DNA of 64,000 bases, from NCBI GenBank assembly GCA_947450025.1, contig CANFTW010000012.1, forward strand, positions 1 through 64,000. The letters are read 5' to 3'. This document shows positions 35,823 through 46,300 of the stretch, piece by piece. How positions within the stretch are numbered: position 1 is the stretch's first letter; every line of letters starts with the position of its first letter. The DNA comes from Bacteroidota bacterium (lineage in GTDB: Bacteria; Bacteroidota; Bacteroidia; B-17B0; Aurantibacillaceae). The position numbers were made by a program, and so were the translations under genes. A model generated the notes under the pieces. It was not told the DNA's origin, ran no database searches, and saw only the letters and a list, made by a program, of their open reading frames with translations.

Positions 35823-37022
35823 ATGCCAAAAATATCAGTAAAGGCTATTGAAATGCCTTCTTCGCCAATTCGAAAATTAGTGCCATTTGCAGAAGCTGCC
35901 AAAAAACGTGGTACTAAAATATATCATTTAAATATTGGACAACCTGATATTGAAACCCCTGAATCTTTCTTAAATGCTGTAAAAACGGCTGATTTTAAAG
36001 TTTTAGAATATAGTCATAGTGCAGGAAATGAAAGTTATCGTAAAAAATTGTGTAAATACTATCAATCATATAACATTAATATTGATGCAAGTGAAGTCAT
36101 CATTACATGTGGCGGGTCGGAAGCGATTGAAATTACAATGAAAACGTGTTTTAATGAAGGTGATGAAGTGATTATACCTGAACCTTTTTATGCAAATTAT
36201 AATGGTTTTTCTACAGCAGCCGGGGTAAAAGTTGTTCCTGTTAGAAGTTATATCGAGAATGGGTTTGCATTACCTCCAATTAGTGATTTTGAAAAGGTAA
36301 TTACTCCAAAAACAAAGGGGATTATGATTTGTAATCCTGGTAATCCAACTGGTTATTTATATTCTAAAGCAGAGTTAGAGGCATTACGTGATTTAGTTAA
36401 AAAATACGATTTATATTTATTAAGTGACGAGGTTTACCGTGAGTTTTGTTATGATGGGAAAGAATATGTTTCTGTAATGCATTTAGAGGGAATTGAAAAC
36501 AATGTTGTGTTATTAGATTCAATTTCTAAACGTTATAGCGCTTGTGGTGCTCGTATTGGCGCCATGATTAGTAAAAATAAAGAAGTGATGGCAGCGGCGA
36601 TGAAATTTGCTCAAGCTCGTTTATCACCTCCAAGTTACGGACAAATAGGAGCAGAGGCTGCTTTAGATACACCTCAATCTTATTTTGATGGAGTAAAAAC
36701 AGAGTACATCGCCCGCAGAGATTATGTAATTGAGGAAATTAATAAAATTGATGGCGTATTTTGTCCTAAACCAAGCGGCGCATTTTATTGCATCGCTCGT
36801 TTACCAATCGACAATTCAGATAAATTTTGTCAATGGTTATTAGAAGAATTTTCTCATGAAGGACAAACAGTGATGATGGCCCCAGCTTCTGGATTTTATT
36901 CGACGGAAGGTGCTGGAACTGATGAAGTACGTTTAGCGTATGTATTAAATAAAGAAGATTTAAAAAATGCGATTACATGTTTAAAGGAAGCTTTAAAAGT
37001 ATATCCTGGAAAAACAAACTAA
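35823..37022 (+). CDS. aspartate-aminotransferase-like class I PLP enzyme
   Basis: This 399-aa enzyme has H-L-N-I-G-Q-P-D-I-E-T-P, Y-S-H-S-A-G-N, C-G-G-S-E-A-I-E, I-I-P-E-P-F-Y-A-N-Y, I-C-N-P-G-N-P-T-G (Asn of the PLP pocket), S-D-E-V-Y-R-E-F (Asp) and the PLP lysine in L-D-S-I-S-K-R-Y-S-A-C-G-A-R (Lys236). The C-terminal R-L-A-Y-V supplies the carboxylate-binding Arg. It is likely an aspartate or broad-specificity amino-acid aminotransferase in amino-acid metabolism. It has its own -7 box (35793-35800) and terminator. Confidence 0.9.
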   Translation: MPKISVKAIEMPSSPIRKLVPFAEAAKKRGTKIYHLNIGQPDIETPESFLNAVKTADFKVLEYSHSAGNESYRKKLCKYYQSYNINIDASEVIITCGGSEAIEITMKTCFNEGDEVIIPEPFYANYNGFSTAAGVKVVPVRSYIENGFALPPISDFEKVITPKTKGIMICNPGNPTGYLYSKAELEALRDLVKKYDLYLLSDEVYREFCYDGKEYVSVMHLEGIENNVVLLDSISKRYSACGARIGAMISKNKEVMAAAMKFAQARLSPPSYGQIGAEAALDTPQSYFDGVKTEYIARRDYVIEEINKIDGVFCPKPSGAFYCIARLPIDNSDKFCQWLLEEFSHEGQTVMMAPASGFYSTEGAGTDEVRLAYVLNKEDLKNAITCLKEALKVYPGKTN

Positions 37023-37050
37023 TTGCTTACTGTATCCTTTAATAAGTCAA

Positions 37051-37078
37051 AACCACCTCCATTGAGGTGGTTTTTTTT
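37051..37078 (+). terminator. intrinsic terminator after the aminotransferase gene
   Basis: AACCACCTC, loop CATT, GAGGTGGTT followed by T8. Confidence 0.9.
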
Positions 37079-37138
37079 GTTTTATTAATGACAGGATGAC
37101 TTACAAAACATGGCTTTGTCAGTCTTTTTTGTGATGGT

Positions 37139-37933
37139 ATGTTTTTAGAGCGTATGAAATCAATGAGAAGTTTTCCTTTCAAAGAATTATTATCTGTTAT
37201 CAAATACCCAATGCTGTTTTTGATAATTATTTGGCTCATATTTTTGGCAGATAAATCATGGAATCTTGATTTGTATTTATATGGAGTGAATCCTCGCAAA
37301 CTATTAGGACTAAAAGGTATTTTGTTTTCCCCTTTCATTCATGCAGACTTTAATCATATCTTAAATAATAGTTTACCAGTTTTGATTTTAGGATCTATGA
37401 TTTTTTATTTTTATAAACCTATAGCTTGGCCTAGTATCATTTGGATTTATTTGATCAGTGGTATATGGTTATGGATAGGAGGGAGGAATAATGAGTTGAT
37501 TCCAAATTATCATTTTGGAGCAAGTACCTTAATTTATGGTTTTTCTACTTTTTTGTTTTTTAGTGGAGTATTTAGGAAGCATAAACAATTAATGATGGTT
37601 TCTGCTTTTGTGGTGTTTACTTATGGAAGCATTACTTGGGGAATTTTTCCGATCGATAGAACAATGTCGTGGGAAGGGCATTTATTTGGCTCTATTTCTG
37701 GTATTTTAGTCGCTTATAGTTATCGTAAAGAGGGGCCACAACCTTTAGAATATCAATGGCCAGAAGAAGAAATTGACCTAGAAGCAATTGCGAATCAGGA
37801 GTTACTGGAAGAGCAAAATCGTATTCAAATGGAATTAGAAATCCAAAATGACAAGCCTTCCTTAGATCCTTTTCAAATTGTCTATCATTATAAAGTTTCT
37901 GAGGATTCTAAACCTACAGACACAAAAGATTAA
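37139..37933 (+). CDS. rhomboid-family intramembrane serine protease
   Basis: This 264-aa protein has about six transmembrane segments between residues 22 and 195. The catalytic serine lies in H-F-G-A-S-T-L-I-Y-G (Ser129) and the histidine in E-G-H-L-F-G-S-I-S-G (His181), at the right spacing for the Ser-His dyad. H-A-D-F-N-H-I-L-N-N (about 68-77) corresponds to the conserved H-x4-H-x2-N of TM2. A charged C-terminal cytoplasmic tail of about 65 residues is Glu-rich. Start uncertain: 37139, 37154 or 37163 are all possible. Substrates are unknown. Confidence 0.88.
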   Translation: MFLERMKSMRSFPFKELLSVIKYPMLFLIIIWLIFLADKSWNLDLYLYGVNPRKLLGLKGILFSPFIHADFNHILNNSLPVLILGSMIFYFYKPIAWPSIIWIYLISGIWLWIGGRNNELIPNYHFGASTLIYGFSTFLFFSGVFRKHKQLMMVSAFVVFTYGSITWGIFPIDRTMSWEGHLFGSISGILVAYSYRKEGPQPLEYQWPEEEIDLEAIANQELLEEQNRIQMELEIQNDKPSLDPFQIVYHYKVSEDSKPTDTKD

Positions 37934-37970
37934 GCATTTAATTTCTGTTTTTTAAACCATAATTTTTTTG

Positions 37971-37978
37971 TACATTTG
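37971..37978 (+). promoter_or_regulatory. -7 promoter box TACATTTG of guaB
   Basis: TAnnTTTG-type box, 30 bp before ATG 38009. It gives a leader of about 25 nt. Confidence 0.6.
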
Positions 37979-37990
37979 CCCGAATTTTAA

Positions 37991-39484
<1,494 letters not shown>

Positions 39485-39613
39485 GGAAGAGACAAAAGAG
39501 ATTGAAGGGACGAAAGAGACAAATGTGAAAAGAGTATAATCTTTTTAATCTCTTAAGTCTAATAGTCTTTTAAGTCTTAAAAATAAAATATTGAATTTAA
39601 AATAAAATAAGGA

Positions 39614-40213
39614 ATGGTATTACCAATAGTTGTTTACGGCGATCCGGTTTTAAGAAAAAAATGTGTTGATATCGATAAGGACTATCCAAATTTAGGACAG
39701 TTAATTAAGGATATGTACGAAACGATGTACGAAGCAAATGGTGTTGGTTTAGCAGCCCCTCAAATTAATAAAGCTATTCGTTTATTTGTGATTGATGCTT
39801 CTCCATTTGCAGAAGTTGACGAAGATGAGGAACCTGAATTTACTGCTGAAGAAATGAAGCAAATGGATGGGTTCAAAAAAACATTTATTAATGCCCAAAT
39901 ACTTGAAGAAACAGGAGAAGAGTGGAAGTTCAGTGAGGGATGTTTGAGTATACCAAAAATCAGAGAAGATGTTTTACGTAAACCAAAATTAACGATTGAG
40001 TATTTTGACGAGAACTTTAAAAAACATACTGAAACATACGATGGTGTTATTGCACGCGTTATTCAGCATGAATATGATCATATTGAAGGGGTTTTATTTA
40101 CAGATAAAATTAATCCTTTCAAACGTAAATTAATCAGTGGTAAATTAACGGATATTTCTAAAGGTAAATATAGAGCAGATTATAAAACTAGAGTTTTTCA
40201 GCCCAAAAAATAA
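39614..40213 (+). CDS. def: peptide deformylase
   Basis: A metalloenzyme of 199 aa that removes the formyl group from nascent N-terminal methionine. The three family motifs are G-V-G-L-A-A-P-Q (motif 1), E-G-C-L-S-I-P (motif 2, metal Cys) and Q-H-E-Y-D-H (motif 3, His152/Glu153/His156). There is an acidic insertion between motifs 1 and 2 (D-E-D-E-E-P-E-F-T), usual in Bacteroidota. It overlaps the next start by one base. Confidence 0.96.
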   Translation: MVLPIVVYGDPVLRKKCVDIDKDYPNLGQLIKDMYETMYEANGVGLAAPQINKAIRLFVIDASPFAEVDEDEEPEFTAEEMKQMDGFKKTFINAQILEETGEEWKFSEGCLSIPKIREDVLRKPKLTIEYFDENFKKHTETYDGVIARVIQHEYDHIEGVLFTDKINPFKRKLISGKLTDISKGKYRADYKTRVFQPKK

Positions 40214-40791
40214 TGATGTTATTGAGATTTGTTTTATTATTCACTAGTAGTTTGTGTTTTTTTTCATGCAATAGTAATTCAATTGCAGAAAAAAAACAAG
40301 ATGAGAAAAAAGATACCATTCCAGTTGTAGAGTTAGATGAATGTTCTAAGCGATTTAATGAAGCAAAACGTTTAGATAATATTTTATTAAAAGCTACTGT
40401 GGTAAATAATGATATTGCTGAACAGGCAATTGAAGCATTTCATAAATTTTCCTCAAATTGTAAAACCGATACGCTTGCTCCAGTTTTTTTAATCAAAGCA
40501 GGGCAAGTAGCCCAATCAATTAGAAAATATACACAAGCACAAGCTTTTTTTACTAAATGCATTGATGATTTTCCAAAGTTTAAAAGTCGAGGAGCCGCAT
40601 TTTTTTTGTTAGCTCAATTATATGACGACGCTTCTATTTTAAATAATGAGTCGGAAGCTAGAACTATTTATCATCAAATCATTAGAGAATATCCGACAAG
40701 TTCATATGCCAATGATGCGAAGGCATGTTTGCAAAACCTTGGTAAAACCGATGAAGAGCTTGTTAAGGATTTCTTAAACAAAAACAAATAG
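40213..40791 (+). CDS. TPR lipoprotein
   Basis: This 192-aa lipoprotein has lipobox F-F-S-C at its N-terminus (Cys19) and a tetratricopeptide-like region (about 55-185), e.g. A-P-V-F-L-I-K-A-G-Q-V-A-Q-S-I-R-K-Y-T and D-A-S-I-L-N-N-E-S-E-A-R-T-I-Y. This recalls YbgF/BamD-type helper lipoproteins. It is coupled to def (stop of def overlaps its start by one base). Likely an envelope scaffold; its partner is unknown. The tandem small-RNA-like array begins just downstream. Confidence 0.78.
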   Translation: MMLLRFVLLFTSSLCFFSCNSNSIAEKKQDEKKDTIPVVELDECSKRFNEAKRLDNILLKATVVNNDIAEQAIEAFHKFSSNCKTDTLAPVFLIKAGQVAQSIRKYTQAQAFFTKCIDDFPKFKSRGAAFFLLAQLYDDASILNNESEARTIYHQIIREYPTSSYANDAKACLQNLGKTDEELVKDFLNKNK

Positions 40792-40822
40792 CTTCTTTTT
40801 TGTTTTTATCCTAATTAGGTGT

Positions 40823-40837
40823 TTCCAATAAATGGAA
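40823..40837. promoter_or_regulatory. TTCCA-N5-TGGAA palindrome, site 1
   Basis: TTCCAATAAATGGAA; perfect 5-bp arms. Its end is 40 bp before the -7 box TAATCTTG (40877-40884). Confidence 0.7.
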
Positions 40838-40888
40838 TTTTTTTTTAATTAATTGAATAGTAGTATAAAAAAGTACTAATCTTGTATA

Positions 40889-40966
40889 GGATGTGTTAAC
40901 ACAACGGTTTAGTGATTGATTGTGTTTATTTAGAAAGAGTCATATATATGGCTCTTTCTTTCTTTC
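40889..40966 (+). ncRNA. predicted small RNA unit 1 of tandem array
   Basis: -7 box TAATCTTG (40877-40884) without a -33 TTTG, and site 1 upstream. The transcript would start near 40889, shortly before the palindrome TGTGTTAACACA (40892-40903). It ends at a terminator: GAAAGAGTCAT (40933-40943) pairs with ATGGCTCTTTC (40948-40958) with one G-U, then T-rich. About 78 nt. Confidence 0.5.
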
Positions 40967-40995
40967 TTTATCTTTTTTCTTCCGATTCCCTGTTT

Positions 40996-41010
40996 TTCCA
41001 ATTAGTGGAA
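40996..41010. promoter_or_regulatory. TTCCA-N5-TGGAA palindrome, site 2
   Basis: TTCCAATTAGTGGAA; perfect arms. Its end is 39 bp before the -7 box TATATTTG (41049-41056). Confidence 0.7.
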
Positions 41011-41060
41011 AAAAATAGAATTTAATTATTTTTTTTTTACATCTCGTCTATATTTGTTAT

Positions 41061-41145
41061 ACGTTCTTTTTATAAAGTCTTAATAGAGGGGGCTCTTGAC
41101 TTTTGAAACATAGTTTATTATATAATAATGACTATGTTTTTTTTT
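41061..41145 (+). ncRNA. predicted small RNA unit 2 of tandem array
   Basis: -7 box TATATTTG (41049-41056). The transcript of about 85 nt contains a small AGAG-GGGG-CTCT hairpin (41083-41094 region). It ends at a long hairpin, AAACATAGT (41106-41114) with ACTATGTTT (41131-41139), running into nine T. The body differs from units 3-5, although ACGTTCTTTTT near the 5' end is shared. Confidence 0.5.
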
Positions 41146-41231
41146 GCCATTAACTTTCAAAACATCCATCTAAAGTGTTTGGCATTTCTTTATTTTTTTA
41201 GACTATATGATTTTAGTATAAAAAACTAAAA

Positions 41232-41246
41232 TTCCATTTTAAGGAA
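41232..41246. promoter_or_regulatory. TTCCA-N5-(A/T)GGAA palindrome, site 3
   Basis: TTCCATTTTAAGGAA; one arm mismatch. Its end is 40 bp before the -7 box TATATTTG (41286-41293). Confidence 0.65.
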
Positions 41247-41297
41247 AATTTCATGATTGAATATTTTTTTTTATGAATAATGAAATATATTTGAGAA

Positions 41298-41369
41298 CGT
41301 TCTTTTTTCATATATGGTTTAACAATGCGTAAGTTAAAAAAAGAGTCATTGTTATGACTCTTTTTTTTT
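41298..41369 (+). ncRNA. predicted small RNA unit 3 (repeat copy 1)
   Basis: -7 box TATATTTG at 41286-41293. A transcript of about 72 nt starts next to the palindrome AGAACGTTCT. It ends at AAAGAGTCAT (41340-41349), loop TGTT, ATGACTCTTT, T9. A mini-frame M-R-K-L-K-K-E-S-L-L (ATG 41326, stop in the terminator) is an alternative product. Confidence 0.55.
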
Positions 41370-41423
41370 GCTTTTAATTCATGTAGTTTGAACACTGAAT
41401 ACTTTTATCATAAAAAACTAAAA

Positions 41424-41438
41424 TTCCATTTTAAGGAA
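41424..41438. promoter_or_regulatory. TTCCA-N5-(A/T)GGAA palindrome, site 4
   Basis: TTCCATTTTAAGGAA; its end is 39 bp before the -7 box TACATTTG (41477-41484). Confidence 0.65.
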
Positions 41439-41488
41439 AATTTCATGATTGAATATTTTTTTTATGAATAATGAAATACATTTGAGAA

Positions 41489-41560
41489 CGTTCTTTTTTC
41501 ATATATGGTTTAACAATGCGTAAGTTAAAAAAAGAGTCATATTTATGACTCTTTTTTTTT
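41489..41560 (+). ncRNA. predicted small RNA unit 4 (repeat copy 2)
   Basis: -7 box TACATTTG at 41477-41484. The body is nearly identical to unit 3. The terminator is AAAGAGTCAT (41531-41540), loop ATTT, ATGACTCTTT, T9. The mini-frame would be M-R-K-L-K-K-E-S-Y-L. Confidence 0.55.
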
Positions 41561-41614
41561 GCTTTTAATTCATGTAGTTTGAACACTGAATGCTTTTATT
41601 ATAAAAAACTAAAA

Positions 41615-41629
41615 TTCCATTTTAAGGAA
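41615..41629. promoter_or_regulatory. TTCCA-N5-(A/T)GGAA palindrome, site 5
   Basis: TTCCATTTTAAGGAA; its end is 39 bp before the -7 box TACATTTG (41668-41675). Confidence 0.65.
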
Positions 41630-41679
41630 AATTTCATGATTGAATATTTTTTTTATGAATAATGAAATACATTTGAGAA

Positions 41680-41752
41680 CGTTCTTTTTTCATATATGGT
41701 TTAACAATGCGTAAGTTTAAAAAAGGAGTCATAATTTTATGACTCCTTTTTT
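41680..41752 (+). ncRNA. predicted small RNA unit 5 (repeat copy 3)
   Basis: -7 box TACATTTG at 41668-41675. The terminator stem is AAAAGGAGTCAT / ATGACTCCTTTT, with one extra G-C pair relative to units 3 and 4. Inserted G and C on opposite arms keep the stem paired. The mini-frame becomes M-R-K-F-K-K-G-V-I-I-L and stays open. Confidence 0.55.
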
Positions 41753-41795
41753 CATTTACATATGTTGTTATATTTATGAAATATATTTTTGTTGA

Positions 41796-41898
41796 TATAG
41801 AATGTAAGGCCTTTAAAAATATAGTTGAAGATGTATTTTATATCAGACCTAAGGTTCATTTCAAATAAATAAAAAGAGCCGTAACAAAGGGCTTTTTT
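41796..41898 (+). ncRNA. possible sixth, palindrome-less transcript unit
   Basis: -7-like box TATTTTTG (41784-41791), then about 100 nt, then an imperfect terminator AAAAAGAGCC (41871-41880) / GGGCTTTTTT (41889-41898). No TTCCA palindrome lies at the expected distance. Weak. Confidence 0.25.
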
Positions 41899-41950
41899 GT
41901 TTGTGTTCTTGGATAGTAACATTGATATTTTTTTATTCATACATAATATT

Positions 41951-41965
41951 TTCCATTTTATGGAA
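41951..41965. promoter_or_regulatory. TTCCA-N5-TGGAA palindrome, site 6 (FIST operon)
   Basis: TTCCATTTTATGGAA; perfect arms. The nearest good -7 box, TATATTTG, is at 42031-42038, 66 bp beyond its end. The spacing therefore differs from the other sites. Confidence 0.6.
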
Positions 41966-42030
41966 AAAATATCACTCTATTTATGACAAATGTTATCCTA
42001 TATGTCACCAATGATTAGGTTTGGAATACT

Positions 42031-42038
42031 TATATTTG
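42031..42038 (+). promoter_or_regulatory. -7 promoter box TATATTTG of the FIST operon
   Basis: A perfect TAnnTTTG, about 100 bp upstream of the preferred ATG at 42137. Confidence 0.5.
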
Positions 42039-42136
42039 TTATGTAGATAGATGAAACTTACTTCTGCTTAATCCATTTGGTTATCATGTCGTATTTTGAC
42101 TCATCTTTTTTGATTATTATTTTAATTTTTAAAATT

Positions 42137-43330
42137 ATGTTGAGTTTTCATTCTTCAAGTGCCAGAGTTATTAATACCAAGAGAGGTGTTATAGAGTGTA
42201 TGGAAATTGCTTTAGGAAATTCATATTCAGATTGTGATTTAATTATTTTGCATGCGTCTATTGGGCATGATTTTAAAGAAATGATCCAGCAAGCTAAAGA
42301 AATGGCTCCAAATGCTCGTATTGTGGCCTCCTCTTGCTGTGGGGTTGTTGGACGAGAAGGTGTTAGTGAATCCATGAAAGACATTGCTTTAATGGCAATA
42401 AAAGGTTCTGAATTTGCTGTATCGCATGTGGATGAAATTTATGGTCATAATTCATATGAAAAAGCTTTAGAAATGGCTCATTCATTAAAAAGTCAATCTC
42501 CTAATATTACCATGATTTATTTTCTGGCATCAGGAATTGATATTGCGAATGATTTATGTATTAAAGCTTTTGAATCGGTATTTGGAACAGAGGTAACCAT
42601 TTTTGGAGCAACCTCTTCAGATAATATGAAAGGATTTATTAGCTATCAAGCAGTGGATGATCAGGTTTTTGAACATGGCGCATATGCTGTTGGGTTTTCA
42701 GATCCAACCCTTTCTATTGATACTCAGGCTACTCATGGATTTGTTGCTGTTGGAGAGCCTCTCGTTGTCACAAAATCAAAAGGTCATATTATTGAAGAGT
42801 TAAATGGGAAACCAGCTTGGAAAGAATATACAAGATGTTTAGGCATTCCAGAAGACTCAACGTGTGAAACCTCCATTCCTATAGGTGCATTAGGAGAAAA
42901 ATTATCTTCTGAATTAGCTAAAGAATATGGAAATGAACATATACTAAGAGTAGTTACAAAGCATGATGGCGATAAAATGTATTATGCTACCCAATGTCCA
43001 GTTGGCACTTCATTATGGTTAACTAAAAGAGATGAGGAGTTAATATTTAGTGAAATGGATAGAATGGTGGTTGATATGAAATTACGCTCTAAATGGAAAG
43101 TTCCAGTAGCGGTTTTTCATGCAGATTGTTTAGCCCGGGGTCGATTCTTATTTGATAGGGTCATCAAGGAAGAACTCGTGAGTAAAATGCAACATCCTTT
43201 TTATACTAATGGGATATGTCCTCCTTGGTTAGGAATGTATGGATTTGGTGAATTTGCTCGTTTAGGTGGAAAAAATGAATATCATAATTACACAACATCT
43301 TTATATGTTTTATATAGAGAATCAAAATAG
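42137..43330 (+). CDS. FIST-domain sensory protein
   Basis: The start is taken at ATG 42137 (397 aa) because M-L-S-F-H-S-S-S matches the usual FIST beginning; upstream codons (from TTG 42077) look like an AT-rich leader. The FIST N domain (about 1-205) has C-D-L-I-I-L-H-A-S, A-R-I-V-A-S-S-C-C-G-V-V-G and I-F-G-A-T-S-S-D-N-M. The FIST C domain (about 215-370) has the carbohydrate/amino-acid-sensing-like fold with F-H-A-D-C-L-A-R-G-R and the final G-F-G-E-F-A-R-L-G-G-K-N-E-Y-H-N. FIST proteins are thought to sense small ligands and feed kinases or cyclases. The histidine kinase gene follows 22 bp later. Confidence 0.9.
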   Translation: MLSFHSSSARVINTKRGVIECMEIALGNSYSDCDLIILHASIGHDFKEMIQQAKEMAPNARIVASSCCGVVGREGVSESMKDIALMAIKGSEFAVSHVDEIYGHNSYEKALEMAHSLKSQSPNITMIYFLASGIDIANDLCIKAFESVFGTEVTIFGATSSDNMKGFISYQAVDDQVFEHGAYAVGFSDPTLSIDTQATHGFVAVGEPLVVTKSKGHIIEELNGKPAWKEYTRCLGIPEDSTCETSIPIGALGEKLSSELAKEYGNEHILRVVTKHDGDKMYYATQCPVGTSLWLTKRDEELIFSEMDRMVVDMKLRSKWKVPVAVFHADCLARGRFLFDRVIKEELVSKMQHPFYTNGICPPWLGMYGFGEFARLGGKNEYHNYTTSLYVLYRESK

Positions 43331-43352
43331 AAGATAGCTTTTTGCTAAACTC

Positions 43353-46300
43353 ATGGACGGTTCGGAAGAATATAATAAATTATTAAAAGCCTATCAGGAT
43401 TTACAGTTACGTGTAACTCAGTTTTCTTTTATTGAGCAAAAATTAATTAATACTCAGGATAAATTAGATTATGAGTTATTGCTTTATAAACGTTTACAGA
43501 ATTTCAATTCCGCTGCTTTAAAAGATTTATCTATGCATGATTTTGTAAGGTTAGTTGCAGAGTCAGTGATAGATGTCTTAGAGTTGGAATCAGCGGTTGT
43601 TTTATTTAAAAATGAAACGGATGATGTGGAATTATTTTTGGAAGGATTTCCAAAACAAGATATTTCTACAACGCAATATATTGATGATACAATATTATTA
43701 GCTAATGATTTAGAGGAAGGAAAAGCATGTATCCTAAATCCTAATCATTTTTATAATATTCCTTCTTTTATTCAATTTTATAGTGGTTTGTTTTTTCAAT
43801 TTACAGAAAAGGAGTTGGGGTATTCTTTTGTTATTATTGGTTTTATTTCTATTAAAAAGGCTCCAATTTATCAGCTTCTTCAAGCTCGCCATGAAACGAT
43901 CTTTAGCGTGTTTGCTCAGCAGGCTCAATCTTTATTAGCTAACAAAATTAAAAATGATAAAATCAAAAATCAAATTGAAAAGATATCATCCTCTGAAATT
44001 GAATTAAAAAAATTATCACTCATTGCAACTAAAACCAATAATAGTGTCATTATTTCAGACGCGGAAGGTAGAATAGAATGGGTAAATGAAGCGTTTACAA
44101 AGGCTTCTGGATATACATTGGAGGAATCCAAGGGTAAAAAACCTAAAGAGTTTTTACAGGGGCGGAATACAGACAAAGCTGAATTAAAAAAATTATCTGA
44201 AGCCATTTATAAAAAAGAAAATATACAAGTCACTTTAATTAATTATACAAAAGAAGGTGCACCTTATTATAATCAGATTGAAGTGACGCCTGTTTTTGAT
44301 GAACAAGGAAATCATTTAAATTATATTTCACTTCAAAAAGATATTACTCAGGAATTAATTAATCAGCGAGAGATTTTACGGATTAATTCGCGATTTGAAT
44401 TAATTACCAGTAAATCAAACATTGGTATTTGGGAATGGGAAGCATCTACAAATAAAGTGGTTTGGAATGATACTTTATTATTACAATATGGGGTTGATAA
44501 GGATAATTATGATAAAATGGATTTTGTCAATTTCTGGAACAATTCTGTGCATCCTGATGACAGTGAGCGTGTGGAGTTTAATACAAATTATTTAATGACT
44601 TCAGATCAGGAAGTATTAGAACAGGAGTATAAAATCATAAAATATAATGATAAAGAAGTTCGAATTGTTAGAGATGTCACCATTGCTGAAAGAGATGAAA
44701 AAGGAACGTTATTGAGATTAATTGGTAGTACGCTGGATATCACAGAAGAACGCAAAAATGAGTTGGAATTACAGCATAATTTAAGACAACAGGAATTGTT
44801 ATCAGAACTAGCTTTAGGATTAAATAACGTGAGTGATTTTGATTCAAGGATTAATTTAGCAATTGAACAAGTTGGATTACATACACAGGTGAGTCGAGTG
44901 TATATTTTTCAAGATGCTGAAAATTCTAAGGTATCTAATAATACTTTTGAATGGTGTAATAAAAATATTAGTTCACAAAAAAATGAATTACAAGGCTTGT
45001 CTTACGAGTCTATTCCTTCACTAAAATCTATTTTATTAGACAAAGGATTATTATACGCTGAAGATATTTCAGTTTTACCAAATGACTTAGTACCTGTCTT
45101 GCAATCACATGATATTAAATCAATCATTATATACCCTTTGTATGTAAAAGGAGTTTATTTTGGATTTATCGGCTTTGATGAATGTTTAATTCATAAAAAA
45201 TGGCTTAAGTCTGAACTCGAATTGCTGCGCACCATTTCTGGTATTATTTCAAATGCTTTTGAACGTGACCTTTCTGAAAAAACTTTGTTAGCGAGTGAAG
45301 AAAAATATAGAAGTATCATTGAAAATATTAATATTGGCCTTCTCGAGTCTAATGTTAACGGTGAAATTGTGTTTCAAAATAAGAAATTTTTTGAATTAAC
45401 ATTGCTTGACAATGCTTCCTTATTAGTCATAAGAAAGGATGCGGAAGCTGATTTGAAAGAGAAAGTGCTAAATGGAAATATTTTATCATACACTAAAATT
45501 GATCAATCGGTTTATGAAATTGAGATTAATCGTTTAGATCATAAATTAATTACTTTATTAGTTAGTTGTGCTCCATCTATCAATCAAGAAGGTGAAGTTT
45601 CAGGATACATCAACGCATACCTTGATATAACAGATATCAAACAAATTGAAAAGGCCGTTTTAAAAAAGAATGATGAATTAAAGAAAATTAATACAGAACT
45701 TGATAATTTTGTATACAGTGTTTCGCATGATCTAAGATCCCCATTGCTTTCCATTAGAGGTATTTTAGATTTAATATCGAAAACTGCATTATTAGATGAC
45801 AAAACGCTACAGTATTTGAATTTAGCTGAAACCAGTGCAAAAAGATTAGATGGAACAATCCAAGAAATTTTAGAATATTCTAAAAATGCTCGTTTTGATA
45901 TTGAGTTAGAAGAATTTAATATCGTTGATATGTTGAATTTGATTTTTGAAGATCTTAAATTTACAAGTAACAATGAGGTTTCTTTGCTGATTGAAATAGA
46001 CGGCCCTCCAATGATATGCTCCGATAAATCAAGAATGAATACCTTATTAAAAAATTTAATTGGTAATTCAGTTAAATATAAAAGGAAGTCAGACACTGAT
46101 TCATACGTAAAGTTTAAATTACACCGTCTTTCAGATCATTTATTAATGGAAGTGGAGGATAATGGAATGGGTATTTCCGAGAAAAGTATTGATAAGGTGT
46201 TTGATATGTTTTATAGAGGAACTAAATCTAGTGTTGGAACTGGTTTAGGTCTTTATATTTGTAAAGAAATTGTCAATAAACTTGGAGGAAGTATTTCAGT

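Larger units (their letters stand above)
41216..41752. repeat. 191-192-bp tandem repeat, about 2.8 copies
   Basis: Units begin at equivalent positions near 41219, 41411 and 41602 (period 192, then 191). They are nearly identical across palindrome, -7 box, transcript and terminator. Each unit is one predicted small-RNA gene (units 3-5). Differences cluster in the terminator loop and in a compensated stem base pair in the third copy. Confidence 0.95.

Noticed and set aside
41216-41752. CRISPR-like array
   Set aside because: Units are 191-192 bp, nearly identical throughout, with no short repeats separated by unique spacers and no cas genes.
42077-42136. N-terminal extension of the FIST protein from TTG 42077
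   Set aside because: The extension is an AT-rich hydrophobic string not found in FIST proteins. ATG 42137 gives the standard beginning.
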